Assembly (NCBI GenBank): GCA_038745855.1
Contig: JBCDLC010000013.1
Location: 1 to 64,000, forward strand
Source: UBA5336 sp038745855
GTDB taxonomy: Bacteria > Pseudomonadota > Alphaproteobacteria > Caulobacterales > Hyphomonadaceae
Length of the DNA stretch: 64,000 nucleotides
Direction: 5' to 3'
The translations under genes were made by a program, and so were the position numbers. This document shows, piece by piece, positions 1 to 8,680 of the stretch; the first letter of the stretch is position 1; each line of letters begins with the position of its first letter. The notes beneath the pieces were generated by a model that worked only from the letters and a program-made list of their open reading frames with translations, was not told where the DNA came from and made no database searches.

Positions 1-40
1 AGGGGCGTAGCTCTTCGATGGTGTCGGTGATGTTCGACAT
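1..40 (-). CDS. N-terminal fragment of an unidentified gene
   Basis: An ATG on the minus strand opens a frame reading MSNITDTIEELRP before running off the left edge of the window. Only 13 residues are visible, too few to identify a product. It lies beyond the terminator of the beta-oxidation operon, so it would be a separate transcription unit. No convincing ribosome-binding site is seen: the bases just upstream are CT-rich on the coding strand. It may be a chance ATG. Confidence 0.3.
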   Translation of the reverse strand, partial: MSNITDTIEELRP

Positions 41-140
41 TTAAGGGGAGCGTATCACGGGCGCGGGCCGGTCGGATAAGCGCTGGGTTTTTGCAACGAT
101 TACAGGGCGCAGGGCGTGGATACGGGAGAAGTTATCCTAC

Positions 141-174
141 AAAAAGGCCGGCTCCACCTCTCGCGGAACCAGCC
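141..174 (-). terminator. Rho-independent terminator of the beta-oxidation operon
   Basis: Read on the minus strand, a 10-bp stem (GGCTGGTTCC paired with GGAGCCGGCC, two G-U pairs) with a 9-nt loop is followed at once by TTTTTG. It lies about 60 bp after the stop of the hydratase/dehydrogenase gene and would end the operon that starts near 5307. Confidence 0.8.
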
Positions 175-234
175 ATTTGTCACTTCGCGTGCACGGGCGT
201 TTGGCTTTCGTCACACGGGCCTAGTGCGTGCGGT

Positions 235-2463
235 TCAAGCCGCCGCTTTTGCCGCCTCGGCCGGTGGGAAGCGGTCGTAGAACCCCTCCCCTTTCGCGGC
301 CATGTCGCGGAGCATGTCTGGTACCTTGAACCGCTCGCCATACTGTTCGGCAAGCCGGTCGGCCTCTTCCACGAATGGGCCGACGCCCCAGACCAAGTCG
401 ACATAGGAACAGCACCCGCCCGTGTAGGGCGCAAAGCCCCAGGCGAGAATCGAACCGATATCGCCATCCCGGGCGTCGGTGATCACGCCTTCCTCGAAGC
501 AACGGGCCACCTCAACGGCCTGGCGCACCAGGAACCGGTTGATGAGATGCTTCTTCATGTCTGGCGGGCACTCGTCCACCTTGACCTGGATCTGGCTGTT
601 GATGTCGGGCCAGATACGATCGGGCTTGCCCTTCTCATTATAGTCGTAGAAGCCCTTGCCGGCCTTCCGGCCCACGCGGCCCTTATCCTCGACAATCCAG
701 GCCATCATCTGGCCAAGCTCGTTGCCGGAATAGTCGACGCCGACCGCTTCCGCCATCTGGCGACCGACCTTGAGCGCGGTGTCGAGGCCAACGCTGTCGG
801 ACACCTCGAGCGGCCCCATGGGCATGCCCGATTGGCGACCGACATTCTCGATGATGGCCGGCTTGATGCCCTCGCCCAGCATCTGCATGCCTTCCTGGGT
901 GTAGGTGCCGAAACACCGTGAGGTGTAGAAGCCGCGGCTGTCATTGACGACAATCGGCGTCTTCTTGATCGCCAGGACATAGTCGATGGATTTGGCGAGG
1001 GTCTCCTGGGTGGTTTTCTCACCCATGATGATCTCGACAAGGCCCATCCGCTCGACCGGTGAGAAGAAGTGGATGCCGATGAAGTTTTCCGGCCGGGCCG
1101 AGGCTTCGGCCAGTCCTGTGATCGGAAGTGTCGAGGTGTTCGACCCCATGACGGCCGTGGCCGATAGCTGGGCCTCGGCTTTTTTGGTGATTTCGGCCTT
1201 CAGTTCAGGGTTTTCGAACACCGCCTCGACGACCAGGTCTGCGCCCTTCATGTCGTCGTTATTGTCGGTCGGGTGGATCCGCGCGAGGAGGGCGTCGCCC
1301 TTCTCCTGGGTCATTTTCCCGCGCGAGACCTGCTTTTCGACGAGCCGGCGGGAATAGTCCTTCCCTTTCTCGGCGTTCTCGGTGGAGACGTCGATCAGCA
1401 CCGTTTCGATGCCGGCCCGAGCCTGCTCATAGGCAATGCCTGCGCCCATGAGACCGGCCCCGATCACGGCGACCTTGTTGAGCGTGTATTTTGGGAAACC
1501 CGCCGGACGGGACGCACCCTTGCCCAGGGCCTGCATGGAAAGGAACAGCGAACGGATCATGGCTTTCGCTTCGGGCCGCTGTTGGGTGTTGATGAAATAG
1601 CGGGTCTCGATGCGAAGCCCGGCATCGATCGGCACCTGGATGCCTTCGTAGATGCAGGACAGGATGTTCTTCTGCGCGGGATAGTTGCCGTAGGTCTTGG
1701 CCATGAGCATGGCGTTGGCCATCGTCGCCACCTGGCCTGCGCCCGGGCTGCGGTGGGGCGTTCCGCCTGGCACCCTGTAGCCCTTCTCATCCCAGGGCGC
1801 CTTGGCTGTCGGGTTGGCTTTCACCCAGGCCTTGGCCGCCTCGACGGTCTGTTTGCCGGGAACCAGCGCATTCACGACGCCCATCTTGTGGGCTTTTTCG
1901 GCGCTGAAGGACTTGCCTTCGAGGATCAGCGGGAGGGCTTCCTGTACACCGATCAAGCGGGGCAGGCGCTGGGTGCCGCCTGCACCGGGCAGCAGCCCGA
2001 TCTTGGCTTCCGGCAGGCCGAACTGGATCCGCGGATTGTCGTTTGCAGCCACACGGTAATGGCCGGCCAGGGCCACTTCGAGGCCGCCACCGAGGGCGAG
2101 GCCGTTCAGCGCCACCGCAATCGGCTTGCCGCAGGTCTCCAACTCGCGGAGCGTCTTGTTGAGGGCAAAGCCGCGCTCGAACTGGGCCGCCTTGAGCTCG
2201 GCCTCGGTCATCTCGCTTTGGGGCTTGCCGCCCGCCTGCTCGCCCATCTCGCCGAGATCGGCGCCGGCGCAGAAGCCGCTCGGCTTGGCTGAACTGATCA
2301 CCAACCCCTTGATCGCATCGTTGCTGGCCACTTCGTTCGTGAACGCGATGATATCGGCAATGGCCTTGCCGGTGAGCGTGTTCATCGACCGTCCGGGCAC
2401 GTCAAAGGCTGCGTGGGCGATGCCGTCCGCGTCGACGTCCCATTTGAAAGTCTCGAGATTCAT
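235..2463 (-). CDS. fadB: Fused enoyl-CoA hydratase / 3-hydroxyacyl-CoA dehydrogenase (FadB/FadJ type)
   Basis: This 742-aa protein would carry out steps two and three of fatty-acid beta-oxidation: hydration of trans-2-enoyl-CoA and NAD-dependent oxidation of 3-hydroxyacyl-CoA. The N-terminal third is a crotonase domain, with GFCAGADLGEMGE near residue 62 and the oxyanion-hole region LALGGGLEVALAG near 122. A Rossmann domain starts near residue 330 (VIGAGLMGAGIA), with HFFSPVERMGLVEI in the catalytic region, then the C-terminal 3HCDH domains. The length matches FadB/FadJ alpha subunits. It is the last gene of the operon, 81 bp after the thiolase, and is followed by a strong terminator. The thiolase next door is the expected beta-subunit partner. 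Whether it behaves as FadB or FadJ cannot be told from sequence. Confidence 0.93.
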   Translation of the reverse strand: MNLETFKWDVDADGIAHAAFDVPGRSMNTLTGKAIADIIAFTNEVASNDAIKGLVISSAKPSGFCAGADLGEMGEQAGGKPQSEMTEAELKAAQFERGFALNKTLRELETCGKPIAVALNGLALGGGLEVALAGHYRVAANDNPRIQFGLPEAKIGLLPGAGGTQRLPRLIGVQEALPLILEGKSFSAEKAHKMGVVNALVPGKQTVEAAKAWVKANPTAKAPWDEKGYRVPGGTPHRSPGAGQVATMANAMLMAKTYGNYPAQKNILSCIYEGIQVPIDAGLRIETRYFINTQQRPEAKAMIRSLFLSMQALGKGASRPAGFPKYTLNKVAVIGAGLMGAGIAYEQARAGIETVLIDVSTENAEKGKDYSRRLVEKQVSRGKMTQEKGDALLARIHPTDNNDDMKGADLVVEAVFENPELKAEITKKAEAQLSATAVMGSNTSTLPITGLAEASARPENFIGIHFFSPVERMGLVEIIMGEKTTQETLAKSIDYVLAIKKTPIVVNDSRGFYTSRCFGTYTQEGMQMLGEGIKPAIIENVGRQSGMPMGPLEVSDSVGLDTALKVGRQMAEAVGVDYSGNELGQMMAWIVEDKGRVGRKAGKGFYDYNEKGKPDRIWPDINSQIQVKVDECPPDMKKHLINRFLVRQAVEVARCFEEGVITDARDGDIGSILAWGFAPYTGGCCSYVDLVWGVGPFVEEADRLAEQYGERFKVPDMLRDMAAKGEGFYDRFPPAEAAKAAA

Positions 2464-2544
2464 GTCGTTTTTCCTGTCCCTGGTCGGGACCCCCTGAGTG
2501 TTTTTTGTGGTGTTGGATGGCGCCCCTTGTTCCGGGCGCTGCCG

Positions 2545-3750
2545 CTAGACGCGCTCGATGATCGTGGCTGTACCCATGCCGGCGCCGACGCACAGCGTGA
2601 CCAGCGCGGTCTCCTTGCCGGTCCGCTCAAGCTCGTCGACCATCGTCCCGAGCAGCATGCCGCCCGTGGCCCCGAGGGGGTGCCCCATGGCGATTGCGCC
2701 GCCGTTCACGTTCATCTTGTCGTGGGGGATGTCGAGCAGTTGCATCATCAGCATCGGCACGGATGCGAACGCTTCGTTGAGCTCGTAGATGTCAATGTCG
2801 CCAACTTCCATACCGGCTTTCTTGAGCACCTTCTGGGTCACGTAGGTCGGACCGGTGAGCATGATGCCCGGCTCGGACCCGATGGAGGCCATGGCGCGGA
2901 TGCGGGCGCGCGGCTTCAGACCGTGCTTTTCACCCATCTCCTTTGAGCCGAAGAGGACCGCCGACGAGCCGTCCACGATGCCCGACGAGTTGCCGGCGTG
3001 GTGGACGTGGTCGATCGCTTCCAGCTCGGGATAACGCTGCTTGATGACCTCGTCGAAGCCCATGCCGCCCATGCCTGCGAACGACGGGTTGAGGGACGCC
3101 AGCGACTGCATGGAGGCATCGGGGCGCATGTGTTCGTCGTGGTCGAGTTGGGTGCCGCCCATCTGGTCCTTTACCGGGACGATGGACTTGGAGAACCGGC
3201 CCTCATCCCAGGCCTGCTTGGCGCGCTTCTGGCTTTCCACGGCATAGGCATCGACGTCGTCGCGGGAGAAGCCGTATTTCGTTGCGATCGTATCAGCGCC
3301 GATGCCCTGGGGCGCGAAGTAGGTTTTGATCGCCACGGTCGGGTCGGCCGACCAGGCGCCGCCGGACGCACCCATCGGCACGCGGGACATGCTTTCGACG
3401 CCGCCGCCGATCGCCATGTCCGCTTCGCCCGTCATGACCTTGGCGGCTGCCATGTTGCACGCTTCGAGGCCCGACGCGCAGAACCGGTCGATCTGGACGC
3501 CAGCGGTGGTCTCGGCATAGTCGGCATTGAGAACGGCGACGCGGGCGATATCGGCACCCTGCTCTCCCACCGGGCTGACACAGCCCAATACCACGTCGTC
3601 CACATCCCGCGTGTCGAGCTCATTCCGGTCCCGCACAGCCTGGAGCGCTTGAGTTGCAAGGCTCAGCGCGGTGATCTCGTGCAGGCTCCCGCTCTGCTTG
3701 CCCTTCCCGCGCGGCGTGCGCACGGCATCGTAGATATAGGCTTCGGCCAT
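2545..3750 (-). CDS. fadA: Acetyl-CoA C-acyltransferase (thiolase)
   Basis: A 401-aa thiolase that would cleave 3-ketoacyl-CoA with CoA in the last step of beta-oxidation. The nucleophilic cysteine lies in DRFCASGLEACN (near residue 90). The C-terminal signatures NGGAIAMGHPLGATG (catalytic His) and LCVGAGMG (second Cys) are both present. Length and motif order are normal for the family. It sits between two tiny membrane-protein genes upstream and the fused hydratase/dehydrogenase downstream, as expected for a FadAB-type trifunctional complex. It could equally be called a degradative acetyl-CoA acetyltransferase; the operon context favours fatty-acid oxidation. Confidence 0.93.
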   Translation of the reverse strand: MAEAYIYDAVRTPRGKGKQSGSLHEITALSLATQALQAVRDRNELDTRDVDDVVLGCVSPVGEQGADIARVAVLNADYAETTAGVQIDRFCASGLEACNMAAAKVMTGEADMAIGGGVESMSRVPMGASGGAWSADPTVAIKTYFAPQGIGADTIATKYGFSRDDVDAYAVESQKRAKQAWDEGRFSKSIVPVKDQMGGTQLDHDEHMRPDASMQSLASLNPSFAGMGGMGFDEVIKQRYPELEAIDHVHHAGNSSGIVDGSSAVLFGSKEMGEKHGLKPRARIRAMASIGSEPGIMLTGPTYVTQKVLKKAGMEVGDIDIYELNEAFASVPMLMMQLLDIPHDKMNVNGGAIAMGHPLGATGGMLLGTMVDELERTGKETALVTLCVGAGMGTATIIERV

Positions 3751-3786
3751 GGGATGTTTCTCCTTGGGTGTTCTGTTTGCGTCTGA

Positions 3787-3927
3787 TTATTCGGCAGGTG
3801 GGGAGGATCGGTTGGTCTTGTTCGGATCGACAGACGCAGCGACAAGGCCGCCGATCCAGTTAGCGAGGAGGACCCCGGACAGCACGATGGCAAGACCGAT
3901 CCAGTTTTCGAGGGATAGATCATTCAT
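3787..3927 (-). CDS. 46-aa single-span membrane protein of the beta-oxidation operon
   Basis: A short frame starts MNDLSLENWIGLAIVLSGVL, has one hydrophobic stretch (residues 10-30), then a polar tail rich in Pro, Ser and Asn. Its ATG overlaps the end of the preceding 69-aa gene by 8 bp (ATGAATGA), suggesting translational coupling. The stop lies 36 bp before the thiolase ATG. I do not recognise the family. The predicted topology is one transmembrane helix. Support for coding comes from the tight overlap, the operon position and the coherent hydrophobic segment. Confidence 0.6.
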   Translation of the reverse strand: MNDLSLENWIGLAIVLSGVLLANWIGGLVAASVDPNKTNRSSPPAE

Positions 3928-4129
3928 GGGTTACCACCTTCATTGTTCTCAGATGCCCAATCGCCAGCACATGCAGTATAAGCCCAGCCAGCGAAAACGC
4001 GAACGCAGCTAGTAGGCGCCCATCTGCAAGGGAACTCAGACCGCCTGCGATGATTGCTCCAACAGCAAGAGCGTTGAAAAAGGTCGCTCTTGCTTTCTGG
4101 ATCTCGTTATAGCGCTCATCCTCGGACAT
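3920..4129 (-). CDS. 69-aa two-span membrane protein of the beta-oxidation operon
   Basis: The protein starts MSEDERYNEIQKARATFFNA: a charged N-terminus, then two hydrophobic segments (about residues 18-32 and 38-57), and a basic tail ending KVVTHE. I chose the ATG at 4129, 11 bp after the acyl-CoA dehydrogenase stop; a longer frame would run into that gene. Its end overlaps the start of the 46-aa gene by 8 bp. No function is recognised. A small helical pair between a dehydrogenase and a thiolase could be a membrane anchor or a substrate-uptake accessory; that is speculation. Confidence 0.65.
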   Translation of the reverse strand: MSEDERYNEIQKARATFFNALAVGAIIAGGLSSLADGRLLAAFAFSLAGLILHVLAIGHLRTMKVVTHE

Positions 4130-4140
4130 CTTCCGTTTTG

Positions 4141-5307
4141 CTAGAGTGTCCTTGCGATCAGAAGCTTCATGACTTCGTTGGCGCCGCCGTAGATCCGCTG
4201 CACGCGGCTGTCGGCGTACATCTGGGCGATCGGATACTCGTCCATGTAGCCCCAGCCGCCGTGGAGCTGCAGGCATTCGTCTATTATCTTGCACTGGAGA
4301 TCGGACACCCAGTACTTCGACATCGATGCGGTTGCCGCATCCAACTCGCCCTTCAGGAGTTGGTCGGTGCAGTAGTCCATGAAGACGCGGGCCACCGTCG
4401 CTTCAGTCTTGCACTCGGCGAGCTTGAACTGGGTGTTCTGGAAATCGAAGATCGTCTGGCCGAACGCCTTACGTTGTTTCACATAGGCGACCGTCTCATT
4501 GATTGCCCGCTCGATCATGCCAATGCCCTGCAGGCCGATGATGTGCCGCTCCTGGGGGAGTTGCTGCATGAGTTGGACGAAGCCCTGGCCCTCTTCCGGA
4601 CCGAGCAACGCCGACGCGGGCACTTTCACATCGTTGAAAAAGAGCTCTGACGTGTCGGCCGCGTGCTGACCAACCTTTTCGAGGTTCCGGCCCCGCTCAA
4701 AGCCTTCCACCTCATCGGTTTCGACCACCATGATCGAGATGCCCTTTGCTCCCTCATTGGGGTTGGTCTTGGCGCAAACGAGGATCAGGTTGGCCGTCTG
4801 TCCATTCGTGATGAAGGTTTTCGAGCCGTTGATAACGTACCCGTTGCCATCCTTTTTCGCCGTCGTCTTGATGTTCTGGAGATCAGAGCCGGTGCCCGGC
4901 TCCGTCATTGCAATGGCACAGACCAGCTCTCCTGTCGCCAGCTTCGGCAACCAGCGCTGCTTCTGCTCTTCCGACCCGTAGTGCAGGATGTAAGGCGCAA
5001 CGATCGCATTGTGCAGCGTGATGCCGAAGCCATCGATCCCCTTCCATTGCTGCTGCTCAATGATCACAGCCTCGTGGCGGAAGTCACCGCCCGCGCCGCC
5101 ATATTCCTCTGGCATGGACGCACAGAGAAGACCCAATTCGCCAGCCTTGTACCACGCATCGCGGGCGACCACGCCGTCCTTGCGCCACTGCTGCACATGG
5201 GGCTGGCACTCCTTCTCGAAGAACTGTCCAACCGCATCGGAGAACATCGAGATTTCTTCATCTTCCCGCCAGGCCGGCGTTTTCACATCGAGGGGACTCT
5301 GCAGCAT
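4141..5307 (-). CDS. Acyl-CoA dehydrogenase, long-chain type
   Basis: A 388-aa FAD-dependent acyl-CoA dehydrogenase for the first beta-oxidation step. The flavin and substrate signature AMTEPGTGSDLQNIK lies near residue 135. The C-terminus has HGGWGYMDEYPIAQMY and YGGANEVMKLLIA. The usual catalytic Glu of the YEGT motif is replaced (YGGA), as in the long-chain and isovaleryl types, where the base sits earlier, near QLPQERHIIG. It is the first gene of a five-gene minus-strand operon with two small membrane proteins, thiolase and FadB. A MerR-type palindrome lies 48 bp upstream. Electrons would pass to ETF. Confidence 0.92.
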   Translation of the reverse strand: MLQSPLDVKTPAWREDEEISMFSDAVGQFFEKECQPHVQQWRKDGVVARDAWYKAGELGLLCASMPEEYGGAGGDFRHEAVIIEQQQWKGIDGFGITLHNAIVAPYILHYGSEEQKQRWLPKLATGELVCAIAMTEPGTGSDLQNIKTTAKKDGNGYVINGSKTFITNGQTANLILVCAKTNPNEGAKGISIMVVETDEVEGFERGRNLEKVGQHAADTSELFFNDVKVPASALLGPEEGQGFVQLMQQLPQERHIIGLQGIGMIERAINETVAYVKQRKAFGQTIFDFQNTQFKLAECKTEATVARVFMDYCTDQLLKGELDAATASMSKYWVSDLQCKIIDECLQLHGGWGYMDEYPIAQMYADSRVQRIYGGANEVMKLLIARTL

Positions 5308-5354
5308 TTATCGCTCCGATTGTGGATCAACGGCCCGAGCACTCGGACCTCTCG

Positions 5355-5370
5355 TTTACGTTCACGTCAA
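5355..5370 (-). promoter_or_regulatory. Palindromic operator, LiuR/MerR type (site 1)
   Basis: TTTACGTTCACGTCAA is an imperfect inverted repeat of half-site TTKACG around a 4-bp spacer, 48 bp before the acyl-CoA dehydrogenase ATG. A near-identical site (8486-8501) lies before the merR gene. Sharing it between the regulator and a beta-oxidation operon fits LiuR-like MerR regulators, which control branched-chain and fatty-acid catabolism in Proteobacteria. Binding is inferred. Confidence 0.6.
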
Positions 5371-5575
5371 CTTACGACGAAAGTCGAAGGATCGCCACCC
5401 GTTCCGCAACGGAAATTACGAGGAATTGACGTGTTTCCATCGCAACCCAAACGTCTCGAACGCCGAAAGGCCCCCATCAAAGGATACGAGTATCGCATCC
5501 CGCTCGATCGCGAGCGCTGCAAACCAGACATCTGTTGTCGATCTGAATCCGAATCGACCTTGAGCGCGGCTAGGC

Positions 5576-6103
5576 TTACCAATGCCTATACACCAGGGTC
5601 TGCGGCTCTCCCGGCACGACAAGCGTGCGGTCCCGCCGTGCGCCAAGACGCTCTGCCAAGTTTGCGGAGCGGGGATTGCCAGCGTCAATGCAACTCAAAA
5701 GGCCCTGCAGTCCGAGTGCGTCCGAGGCAAAGGTTCGCGCCCGCCTGGCCGCCTCGAGGGCGAGCCCCTTCCCTTCATCGGCCTCCAAATACAGGATCCA
5801 GCCGAGTTCGGGCTCTGGCAGCAGAAGCGGCGGATTGAGCGAGACCAACCCGATCAGCCTGCCATCCCACCGGTCCAGCACCGACCAGGCGCCGTAACCG
5901 AGGAGCGCCCAATTGCCGACCCCTGTCGAGAACCTGTCCCAGGCTGCCGACCTGCCGATCGGGCCATCCGTGTGGCGGGATCGCTCGGACGAAAAATAGT
6001 TGGCAAAGGCCTCGAAATCACGAGCGCCATAGGCCCTGAGCGTTAAGCGTTCCGTTTCCAGAACAGGCGCCGCTTTCCCCCCTTCAGCGACGGTCGGTTC
6101 CAT
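5576..6103 (-). CDS. GNAT-family N-acetyltransferase
   Basis: A 175-aa protein of the RimJ/RimL-like GNAT group, starting with the typical LETERLTLRAYGARDFEAF strand and ending with a segment like an acetyl-CoA binding fold (ASDALGLQGLLSCIDAGNPRS, then NLAERLGARR). It probably transfers an acetyl group from acetyl-CoA to an amine; the substrate is unknown. Its start is only 6 bp after the DmdC-like acyl-CoA dehydrogenase stop, so the two are cotranscribed. The 268-bp gap that follows holds the operator of the next operon and no further gene I can support. Confidence 0.85.
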   Translation of the reverse strand: MEPTVAEGGKAAPVLETERLTLRAYGARDFEAFANYFSSERSRHTDGPIGRSAAWDRFSTGVGNWALLGYGAWSVLDRWDGRLIGLVSLNPPLLLPEPELGWILYLEADEGKGLALEAARRARTFASDALGLQGLLSCIDAGNPRSANLAERLGARRDRTLVVPGEPQTLVYRHW

Positions 6104-6109
6104 CCGCGA

Positions 6110-7894
6110 TCAGAACCGGTCCGCCGGCAGCGCCATCATGGCCTCCGATCCGGTCTTCAGCTTTGCCAAGTGCGACGCCGCCTCGGGCAGGATCCGCTCG
6201 ATATAGTAGCGGCCAGTGACAAGCTTGTCGGCATAGAATGGGTCGCCCGTATCCTTCTTGGTGAGCGACACCTCGGCCATCCGGGCCCACATATATGTCA
6301 GGGCTGCCAGCCCGAAGAGCTGCATGTAGTCGGTGGACGCGGCAGCGGCATTGTCGAAATTCGCCATGCCGTTCTGCATCAACCAGCTCGTCGCATCGCT
6401 GAGCTGCGCTTTCGCGGACTTCAGCCCTTCGATGAACGGCGCCATGTCCTCGTTGCCCTGGTGCTCTGCGATGTAATCGTCGATCTCGGCGAAGAAGGTG
6501 AAGATCGCCCGGCCGTTATTCTGCGCGAGCTTGCGGCCCACGAGGTCGAGCGCCTGGATGCCATTTGTGCCCTCATAGATGAGCGAGATCCGGCAATCGC
6601 GCACGAACTGCTCGAGGCCCCATTCCTTCGTGAAGCCCGACCCGCCATGCACTTGCAGCCCATCATTGCAGGCCTTGAAACCGCGATCGGTGAGGAAGCC
6701 TTTCACCACGGGCGTCATCAGGGCCATGTAGTCGTCGGCCTTCTCGCGCACTTTCTCGTCCGGCGATTTGTGCAGCAGGTCACCATAGAGCGCCGTCCAG
6801 TAGGCAAAGGCCCGGCCGCCCTCGATGAAGGCCTTCTGGTCCATCAACATGCGCCGCACATCGGGATGCACGATGATCGGATCTGCGGGCTTATCTGGGG
6901 CCTGCGCACCTGACAGTGCCCTGCCCTGCACGCGGTCCCGGGCGAAATCGGTCGCGTTCTGGTAGGCGGCCTCTGCCTGGGCGAGCCCCTGGAGCCCGAC
7001 CCCAAGGCGCGCCTCGTTCATCATGACGAACATGGTGCGCATGCCCTTGTTCTCTTCACCGACGAGCCAGCCGGTGGCGCCATCGTAATTCATCACGCAT
7101 GTCGCGTTGCCGTGAATGCCCATCTTCTCTTCCAGGCCACCGCAGGACAGGGCGTTGCGCGCGCCCAAACTGCCATCCTCGTTGACGATGAATTTCGGCA
7201 CCACGAAGAGCGAGATCCCCTTGATGCCTTGGGGTGCGTCCTCGGTCCGGGCGAGTACGAGGTGGATGATATTATCGGTCAGATCCTGCTCGCCGCCAGA
7301 GATCCAGATCTTCTGCCCGGTGATCTTGTAGGACCCGTCATCCTGGAGGGCGGCCTTCGTCTTGATAAGCCCCAGATCGGTCCCGCAATGGGGCTCCGTC
7401 AGGTTCATCGTCCCGGCCCACTCCCCCGATGCCATCTTCGGCCCATACCTCGCCTTCTGTGCGTCCGAACCACCGGCCATCAGCGCCTGGTAGGCTCCGT
7501 GGGTCAGCCCCGGATACATCCCGAACGCCATGTTCGAGGAGGACACCATTTCCGTCCACGCGATGTTCAACACATGCGGCAGGCCCTGCCCGCCCATTTC
7601 CGGCTCAGCCGACAGGAGCGGCCAGCCATTCTCCACCAATTGACCGTAGGCTTCCGGAAAGCCGGTCGGCGTCTTCACCGAGGCATCCTCGTTGCGAACG
7701 CAGCCCTCCTGATCGCCGACCTTGTTGAGGGGAAAGAGGACTTCGCTGGCAAACTTTCCGCCTTCTTCGAGGATCTGATCGATCACATCGGGACTGGCAT
7801 CGGAAAAGCCCTCGAGATTGGCGTAGTTCTGGATAGACAGAAGCTCGTTCAGCACGAATTTCATGTCACGGGTGGGCGCTTGGTAACGGGGCAT
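6110..7894 (-). CDS. Acyl-CoA dehydrogenase, DmdC-like (about 590 aa)
   Basis: This 594-aa enzyme belongs to the long acyl-CoA dehydrogenase class with an extra C-terminal domain, which includes 3-methylmercaptopropionyl-CoA dehydrogenase (DmdC). It has LTEPHCGTDLGLIKTKA near residue 165 and the catalytic-Glu motif YEGTNGIQALDLVGRK near 435. A C-terminal helical extension of about 130 residues follows. The N-terminus MPRYQAPTRDMKFVLNELL is typical of the class. It lies 90 bp after merR and just before a GNAT gene. The class acts on varied acyl-CoAs, so a DMSP role is not implied: no dmdA, dmdB or dmdD is visible here. Confidence 0.9.
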   Translation of the reverse strand: MPRYQAPTRDMKFVLNELLSIQNYANLEGFSDASPDVIDQILEEGGKFASEVLFPLNKVGDQEGCVRNEDASVKTPTGFPEAYGQLVENGWPLLSAEPEMGGQGLPHVLNIAWTEMVSSSNMAFGMYPGLTHGAYQALMAGGSDAQKARYGPKMASGEWAGTMNLTEPHCGTDLGLIKTKAALQDDGSYKITGQKIWISGGEQDLTDNIIHLVLARTEDAPQGIKGISLFVVPKFIVNEDGSLGARNALSCGGLEEKMGIHGNATCVMNYDGATGWLVGEENKGMRTMFVMMNEARLGVGLQGLAQAEAAYQNATDFARDRVQGRALSGAQAPDKPADPIIVHPDVRRMLMDQKAFIEGGRAFAYWTALYGDLLHKSPDEKVREKADDYMALMTPVVKGFLTDRGFKACNDGLQVHGGSGFTKEWGLEQFVRDCRISLIYEGTNGIQALDLVGRKLAQNNGRAIFTFFAEIDDYIAEHQGNEDMAPFIEGLKSAKAQLSDATSWLMQNGMANFDNAAAASTDYMQLFGLAALTYMWARMAEVSLTKKDTGDPFYADKLVTGRYYIERILPEAASHLAKLKTGSEAMMALPADRF

Positions 7895-7984
7895 GGATCA
7901 CCTCATACGTCTTCGTTCGTGGTCAGGGGCGCGAAACCAGCGCGCTCAATGTGGGGGTCAGACCACAAGCGGCCGCCACACGCT

Positions 7985-8467
7985 TTAGCCTTCAGTGTTC
8001 AGCCGAGCACGCGCGACCTTGCCATAGGCGGCCACGCGCTCTGCATCTTCATCGCCGGGGCCAACGCGCGAGAGTTGCTCTTTCGCCCAGGCGATCCCCC
8101 GGTCGAGTTCTTCCAACGCGTGGTCAATATCATTCCGCTGCTCCCGCAACCGGATGGCCTGCTCCTCGAACTTCTTGAGGCTGAGCCGTAACTGCGTCCG
8201 CTGGCCATCGCCCAGGGCGTAAAGATCCAGGATTTCGCGGATATCGGCGAGGGGCAGACCTACCCGCTTGCCACGAAGGATCAAACGCAGCCGGGCCCGG
8301 TCGCGATTCGAGTAGACGCGGGTCATCCCATCCCGGGCCGGGTGCAGCATATCCTTGTCTTCATAGAACCGGAGTGCACGCGGTGTGACGCCAAACTCCC
8401 GGGCAAGCTCCGAGATGGTGAACGTGCGGCTGTCGGCGGCGGACAGGGACATCTGTGACTTCATCAT
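7985..8467 (-). CDS. MerR-family regulator, LiuR-like
   Basis: A 160-aa regulator. Residues 16-40 (FTISELAREFGVTPRALRFYED) form the MerR winged helix-turn-helix, followed by the wing (TRVYSNRDRARLRLILRGKR) and a C-terminal dimerisation coiled coil. There is no cysteine cluster, so it is not a metal sensor. LiuR-type relatives repress branched-chain amino-acid and fatty-acid oxidation genes. A palindrome 19 bp upstream matches one before the beta-oxidation operon, so autoregulation plus control of 5307-235 is likely. Start choice: MMKSQM at 8467; the ATG of the second Met is equally possible. Confidence 0.88.
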   Translation of the reverse strand: MMKSQMSLSAADSRTFTISELAREFGVTPRALRFYEDKDMLHPARDGMTRVYSNRDRARLRLILRGKRVGLPLADIREILDLYALGDGQRTQLRLSLKKFEEQAIRLREQRNDIDHALEELDRGIAWAKEQLSRVGPGDEDAERVAAYGKVARARLNTEG

Positions 8468-8485
8468 AACTAAACATGACCCAAC

Positions 8486-8501
8486 CTTACGCGAACGTCA
8501 A
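8486..8501 (-). promoter_or_regulatory. Palindromic operator, LiuR/MerR type (site 2)
   Basis: CTTACGCGAACGTCAA, 19 bp before the merR start, has the same half-sites and 4-bp spacer as the site at 5355-5370 (12 of 16 bases identical). An extra CGTCAG follows directly. It probably mediates autoregulation of the merR-dmdC-like-GNAT unit. Confidence 0.6.
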
Positions 8502-8680
8502 CGTCAGGTCAGAGCCATGCCTAAGTGACGAATCGCGATACCACTCCGCTCAGTCGATGATGCCTCAGCGATCCGTGCAACCACAGGAGGATGCAGCGTA
8601 CTCCTCCACAACCTGTCAACAGAACTCGCACGGTCACTGAACAGGATTGAAGGGTCCCCTGATGGTGGCGCGGAAGCGAA

